From: Streptomyces sp. WM6386
GTDB taxonomy: Bacteria > Actinomycetota > Actinomycetes > Streptomycetales > Streptomycetaceae
DNA: 64,000 bases
Assembly (NCBI RefSeq): GCF_000972385.1
Contig: NZ_JXTE01000062.1
Location: 38,570-102,569 of the forward strand
Direction: 5' to 3'
The notes beneath the pieces were generated by a model, which saw nothing but the letters and a program-made list of their open reading frames with translations, was not told where the DNA came from and did no database searches. A program made the translations under genes and the position numbers. Each line of letters starts with the position of its first letter. Within the stretch, counting starts at the first letter, position 1. Below, piece after piece: positions 60,463 through 64,000 of this stretch.

Positions 60463-61200
60463 GTGAACCTGTCAGACAGCCGGACAGCCGGACAGCCCCC
60501 GCGACGCGTCAGTGCCATGGAAGCGGTGCTGGGGTATCTGCGTGGCGCCATCGAGCGCGGGGAGTACGCCATCGGCGACAAGCTCCCCTCCGAGGCCGAG
60601 CTCTGCCGCACCCTGGAGGTCAGCCGGCCCGTCCTGCGCGAGGCCCTCAGGGCCCTGCAGACCATGGGCCTGACCGTCTCCAAGACCGGCAAGGGCACCT
60701 TCGTCGTCGCCAACGCGGTGGAGGACCCCACCTTCGGCGACTACGCGGCCAGCGACCTGCTGGAAGTGCGCCGCCACGTCGAGATCCCCGTCGCCGGATA
60801 CGCGGCCGTGCGCCGCACCCCGGAGAACCTCGACCACCTGGCCCATCTCCTGGACCGCATGGAGCGGGAGACGGACACCACGGCGTGGGTCGCGATGGAC
60901 ACCCTCTTCCATCTCGCCGTGGCCGAGGCCGCCCAGAACCCGGTCTTCCGCCGGGTCATCGAGGAGATCCGTGACGCACTGGCGCGTCAGTCGGCCTTCC
61001 TCAACGAACTGGGCGGCCGCCGGGAGCAGTCCAACCGGGAGCACCGGGCGATCGTCGAGGCGCTGATCGACGGTTCCGAGCTCGACGCGGTGGAGGCCAT
61101 GTCCCACCACCTCGACCGCGTCGAGACCACCCTCACCGACATCGTGCGTTCCCCTGGCAAGGGCACGGACACCCCCACGGAAGGCAACCCCCAGGCGTGA
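60463..61200 (+). CDS. GntR-family (FadR-type) transcriptional regulator
   Basis: 245 residues. Winged helix LPSEAELCRTLEVSRPVLRE, then the FCD ligand domain (FHLAVAEAAQNPVFRRVIEE, with REHRAIVEALIDG). GTG start without ribosome site; TATCAC ends 4 bases upstream and TTGACA lies at 60426-60431 (an over-long 21-base gap), so the message may be leaderless. Stop overlaps the permease start (GTGA), so it controls its own asparagine operon. Confidence 0.9.
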   Translation: MNLSDSRTAGQPPRRVSAMEAVLGYLRGAIERGEYAIGDKLPSEAELCRTLEVSRPVLREALRALQTMGLTVSKTGKGTFVVANAVEDPTFGDYAASDLLEVRRHVEIPVAGYAAVRRTPENLDHLAHLLDRMERETDTTAWVAMDTLFHLAVAEAAQNPVFRRVIEEIRDALARQSAFLNELGGRREQSNREHRAIVEALIDGSELDAVEAMSHHLDRVETTLTDIVRSPGKGTDTPTEGNPQA

Positions 61201-62639
61201 GCGAGCAAAGCCTGCACGACGGCGTGCAGAAACGTTCCGGCCATGTCGATGCCGGAGACGAGGGCTACAGCAAGTCGCTGAAGTCCCGGCACGTCAACAT
61301 GATCGCCATCGGCACCGGCCTCTTCCTCGGAGCCGGCGGCCGCCTCGCCGACGCCGGGCCTTCGTTGTTCATCGCCTACGCGGTCTGCGGAATCTTCGCC
61401 TTCCTCGTGGTCCGCGCCCTCGGCGAACTCGTCCTGTACCGCCCGTCCTCCGGCGCCTTCGTGTCCTACGCCCGGGAATTCCTGGGCGAGAAGGGCGCCT
61501 ACATCGCGGGCTGGATGTACTTCCTGAACTGGGCCACCACCGGCATCGCCGACATCACCGCCGTGGCCGTCTACACCCACTACTGGGGCATGTTCTCCGA
61601 CATACCGCAGTGGGTGATCGCGCTCATCGCGCTCGCCGTCGTCCTCACCGTGAACCTCATCTCGGTGAAGATGTTCGGCGAGCTGGAGTTCTGGTTCGCC
61701 ATCATCAAGGTGGGCGCGCTCGTGGCGTTCATGCTGATCGGCATCTTCCTGCTGGTCACCCAGCACGAGGTCGGCGACACCACCCCCGGCCCGGCCCTGA
61801 TCACCGACAACGGCGGCGTCTTCCCCAACGGCCTGCTGCCCATGCTGCTGATCCTCCAGGGCGTCGTCTTCGCCTACGCCTCGGTGGAGCTGGTGGGCGT
61901 CGCGGCCGGTGAGACCGAGAACCCCGAGAAGATCATGCCGAAGGCGATCAACTCGATCATGTGGCGCGTCGGCCTCTTCTACGTCGGCTCGGTCGTCCTG
62001 CTCTCGATGCTGCTGCCGTGGAACAAGTACACCGGCGGCCAGAGCCCCTTCGTCACCGTGCTCTCCAACATCGGCGTCCCGGCCGCCGGCGGAGTGATGA
62101 ACCTCGTCGTCCTCACCGCGGCCATGTCCTCGCTCAACTCCGGCCTCTACTCCACCGGCCGCATCCTGCGCTCCATGGCGATGTCCGGCTCCGCGCCCAA
62201 GTTCACCGGCGTCATGAGCCGCAGCCAGATCCCCTACGGCGGCATCCTGCTCACCAGCGGCATCTGCGTCCTCGGCGTCGGCCTCAACTTCGTGGTCCCC
62301 GCCGACGCTTTCGAGATCGTGCTCAACTTCGCCGCGATCGGGATCCTGTCGACCTGGGGCATGATCATGCTCTGTCACCTGCTCTTCTGGCAGAAGACGG
62401 AGAAGGGCGAACTGACCCGCCCCGGCTACCGGCTGCCGGGCTCCCCCTGGACCGAACTCGTGACGATGGCGTTCCTCGCCTCCGTCCTGGTCCTCATGTA
62501 CGCCGACGGCGGCGTCGGACGCACCACCGTGCTGTGCCTGCCGCTGATCGCCGGCGCCCTGGTCGCCGGGTGGTACGCCGTCCGCGGCCGGGTCGCCCGC
62601 ACCTCCACCGAGACCGAATCCACCGCCGCCGACGCGTGA
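61197..62639 (+). CDS. Amino acid permease, L-asparagine type (AnsP-like)
   Basis: 480 residues, 12 helices of the APC superfamily: HVNMIAIGTGLFLGAGGRLA, ELVLYRPSSGAFVSYAREFL, FAYASVELVGVAAGETENPE. Resembles AnsP of enterobacteria. It lies between the GntR gene and asparaginase, so asparagine uptake is the natural reading. GTG start coupled to the regulator stop. Confidence 0.9.
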   Translation: MSEQSLHDGVQKRSGHVDAGDEGYSKSLKSRHVNMIAIGTGLFLGAGGRLADAGPSLFIAYAVCGIFAFLVVRALGELVLYRPSSGAFVSYAREFLGEKGAYIAGWMYFLNWATTGIADITAVAVYTHYWGMFSDIPQWVIALIALAVVLTVNLISVKMFGELEFWFAIIKVGALVAFMLIGIFLLVTQHEVGDTTPGPALITDNGGVFPNGLLPMLLILQGVVFAYASVELVGVAAGETENPEKIMPKAINSIMWRVGLFYVGSVVLLSMLLPWNKYTGGQSPFVTVLSNIGVPAAGGVMNLVVLTAAMSSLNSGLYSTGRILRSMAMSGSAPKFTGVMSRSQIPYGGILLTSGICVLGVGLNFVVPADAFEIVLNFAAIGILSTWGMIMLCHLLFWQKTEKGELTRPGYRLPGSPWTELVTMAFLASVLVLMYADGGVGRTTVLCLPLIAGALVAGWYAVRGRVARTSTETESTAADA

Positions 62640-62671
62640 CCCGCGTGGCGCACCCTTAGAAGCAGGAAGTG

Positions 62672-63688
62672 ATGTACAGCAGTCTCGTCGCGGACCCACC
62701 CCTGATCCGCGAGCCCCTCCACGCCCCCGTCGCCCACCTCATACGCGGCGGGGTCGTGGAGGGCATCCACTACGGTTCCGTCGTCGTCCTCGGCGCGGAC
62801 GGGCAGGTCCGGTTCCAGCTCGGCGACATCGAGGCGGCGTTCTATCCGCGCTCGGCGCTGAAGCCGGTGCAGGCCGTCGCCATGGTCCGGGCCGGGCTCC
62901 CGCTCGACGGTGAGCTGCTGTCGCTGACCGCGGCGAGCCACTCCGGCGAGGAACGTCATCTCGCCGGTACCCGGCGGATCCTGGAGCTGGCGGGCGTGGG
63001 CGAGGACGCCCTGCGCAACGTACCGGACATGCCGTACGACCCGGTCGTACGGGATGTGTGGGTGCGGGAGTCCCGACCGCCGTCGCGGCTCGCCCAGAAC
63101 TGTTCCGGGAAGCATGCGGCGATGCTCTACACGTGCGTGCTGAACGACTGGCCGCTCGAGGGTTATCTGGACCCAGGTCATCCGCTTCAGCAGGCGATCG
63201 CCGAGATCGTGGAGGACCTCACGGGACAGCGGATCGCCCAGGTGACGGTGGACGGGTGTGGAGCGCCCCTCTTTTCCCTGTCCTTGAACGGGCTTGCCCG
63301 GGCTGCCGCGCGGATCACCTCCGCGGCGCCGGGTACGCCCGAGGCTCGGGTCGCCGACGCGATGCGGGCGCATGCGGAGATGGCGTCCGGGGCGGGGCGG
63401 GATGTCGCCGCGTTGATGCGGGCCGTGCCGGGGCTGTTGGCCAAGGACGGGTTCGAGGGCGTGCAGGTTGCTGCGCTTCCGGACGGGCGTTCTGTTGCTG
63501 TGAAGATCGCTGACGGGGCGAATCGGGCGCGGGTGCCTGTTGCTGCGGCGGCGTTGGCGTGGGCCGGGGTCGATCCGTCTGTGCTGGCCGAGTTCCAGGG
63601 TGAGGCTCTTCTGGGAGGCGGTCGGGAGGTCGGGCGGGTTCGGCCGGTTCGTTCGCTCGAGCCGGTTGTGGTTTCGGCTTGCGCCTAA
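62672..63688 (+). CDS. Asparaginase II (thermolabile L-asparaginase family)
   Basis: 338 residues from the ATG at 62672 (GTG at 62669 also possible; ribosome site AGGA). Motifs VVEGIHYGSVVVLGADGQVR, RSALKPVQAVAMVRAG, NCSGKHAAMLYTC and QVTVDGCGAPLFSLSLNGLA match the actinobacterial/Rhizobium-type family, not the classical E. coli types. It hydrolyses asparagine to aspartate and ammonia, feeding the aspartate ammonia-lyase that follows. Confidence 0.9.
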   Translation: MYSSLVADPPLIREPLHAPVAHLIRGGVVEGIHYGSVVVLGADGQVRFQLGDIEAAFYPRSALKPVQAVAMVRAGLPLDGELLSLTAASHSGEERHLAGTRRILELAGVGEDALRNVPDMPYDPVVRDVWVRESRPPSRLAQNCSGKHAAMLYTCVLNDWPLEGYLDPGHPLQQAIAEIVEDLTGQRIAQVTVDGCGAPLFSLSLNGLARAAARITSAAPGTPEARVADAMRAHAEMASGAGRDVAALMRAVPGLLAKDGFEGVQVAALPDGRSVAVKIADGANRARVPVAAAALAWAGVDPSVLAEFQGEALLGGGREVGRVRPVRSLEPVVVSACA

Positions 63689-63723
63689 GGATGTGCCTGG
63701 ATTTGTCGTTCTGCGGCTGCGGG

Positions 63724-63762
63724 CCGGTTGTGGCTGGTCGCGCCGTTCCCCGCGCCCTGAAA
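63724..63762. repeat. Streptomyces-type dispersed intergenic repeat
   Basis: Contains TGGCTGGTCGCGCCGTTCCC, then CGCGCCCTGAAAG. It is the same kind of sequence as the inverted copy at 17421-17488. It sits between asparaginase and aspA. Confidence 0.6.
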
Positions 63763-63802
63763 GAACTCACCGCACCCCCCTCAGAAAGAGGAACCGAACC
63801 TC

Positions 63803-64000
63803 ATGACCGCCGTCGCCGTCACTCGCCGCGAGCACGATCTGCTCGGTGATCGTGATGTTCCCGCTGATGCCTACTGGGGTGTGCACACCCTCCGCGCCAC
63901 GGAGAACTTCGCCATCACCGGCACTCCCATCTCCGCCTACCCCCACCTCCTTGACGCCCTCGCCGCCGTCAAGGAGGCCGCCGCGCTCGCCAATGAGGAA
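63803..64000 (+). CDS. aspA: Aspartate ammonia-lyase, 5' part (runs off the window)
   Basis: First 66 codons only. RREHDLLGDRDVPADAYWGV and LRATENFAITGTPIS are the typical fumarase/aspartase N-terminus. The full enzyme (~470 residues) converts aspartate to fumarate and ammonia. AGAGGAA precedes the ATG. It completes an asparagine-to-fumarate pathway with the two genes before it. Confidence 0.92.
   Translation, partial: MTAVAVTRREHDLLGDRDVPADAYWGVHTLRATENFAITGTPISAYPHLLDALAAVKEAAALANEE

Noticed and set aside
1..64000. CRISPR arrays, rRNA or tRNA genes, prophage or complete insertion sequences
   Set aside because: No regularly spaced repeats, no cloverleaf or rRNA-like stretches, and no structural phage genes; only an IS110-type tail was found.

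Overview
The window is high-GC actinobacterial DNA, almost certainly a Streptomyces chromosome arm or flank. The signs are strong G/C third-position bias, GTG/TTG starts, ATGA/GTGA start-stop overlaps, many secreted modular glycoside hydrolases, LacI/TetR/MarR/AraC regulators, an F420-type nitroreductase, and two copies of an intergenic repeat typical of Streptomyces. No rRNA, tRNA or CRISPR array was seen.

Layout. (1) 1-14.5 kb is an arabinogalactan / hydroxyproline-glycan locus: GH43 with a ricin-type module, a large six-hairpin glycosidase with two discoidin modules, a LacI regulator, a sugar ABC transporter (binding protein plus two permeases), a GH127 beta-L-arabinofuranosidase and a GH30 endo-galactanase. 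Two promoters on either side of the LacI gene carry near-identical 16-bp sites just after the -10. (2) 14.7-18.9 kb holds a secreted amidohydrolase with a discoidin module, a TetR regulator and a Tat-exported six-hairpin protein with a perfect 14-bp LacI-type palindrome upstream. (3) 19.0-23.4 kb is the most unusual stretch: a SLOG sensor fused to four membrane helices, divergent from an operon coding for a TIR/Rossmann/TIR/nucleosidase fusion, a stand-alone RyR-domain protein and a second SLOG protein. It looks like a nucleotide-signal immune (Thoeris-like) system. (4) 23.3-29.8 kb: divergent gap and gnd, a MarR regulator, and a Tat-exported molybdenum hydroxylase with its 2Fe-2S subunit, ended by an IS110-type transposase remnant. 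(5) 30.0-34.2 kb: a small secreted protein, an NCS1 permease with an isochorismatase-like hydrolase, an unknown protein, a fibronectin-III gene scar and an SseB-like protein.

(6) 34.4-45.4 kb: an AraC regulator and a nine-gene sulfonate-sulfur operon (hydrolase, rhodanese, SsuC, SsuB, SsuA, SsuD-like, second SsuA, SfnB-like flavoprotein, GlcD-like oxidase) divergent from a LysR gene. (7) 45.3-48.6 kb: small regulator/enzyme pairs (TetR, F420-type nitroreductase, MarR, VOC protein, MerR, methyltransferase). (8) 48.5-56.7 kb: a beta-1,4-galactan locus with GH42 beta-galactosidase and GH53 endo-galactanase divergent from a binding protein / permease / permease / LacI operon, comparable to the Bacillus gan genes. 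(9) 56.9-60.4 kb: a winged-helix protein, an SMP-30-like protein, a crcB-DUF190-crcB fluoride-channel operon and uppP. (10) 60.5-64.0 kb: an asparagine/aspartate catabolic operon (GntR/FadR, AnsP-like permease, asparaginase II, aspartate ammonia-lyase), cut by the window end.

The two galactan loci fit together. Secreted GH30, GH43, GH127 and GH53 enzymes would trim type I and type II arabinogalactan, two ABC importers would take up the oligosaccharides, and two LacI repressors would sense them.
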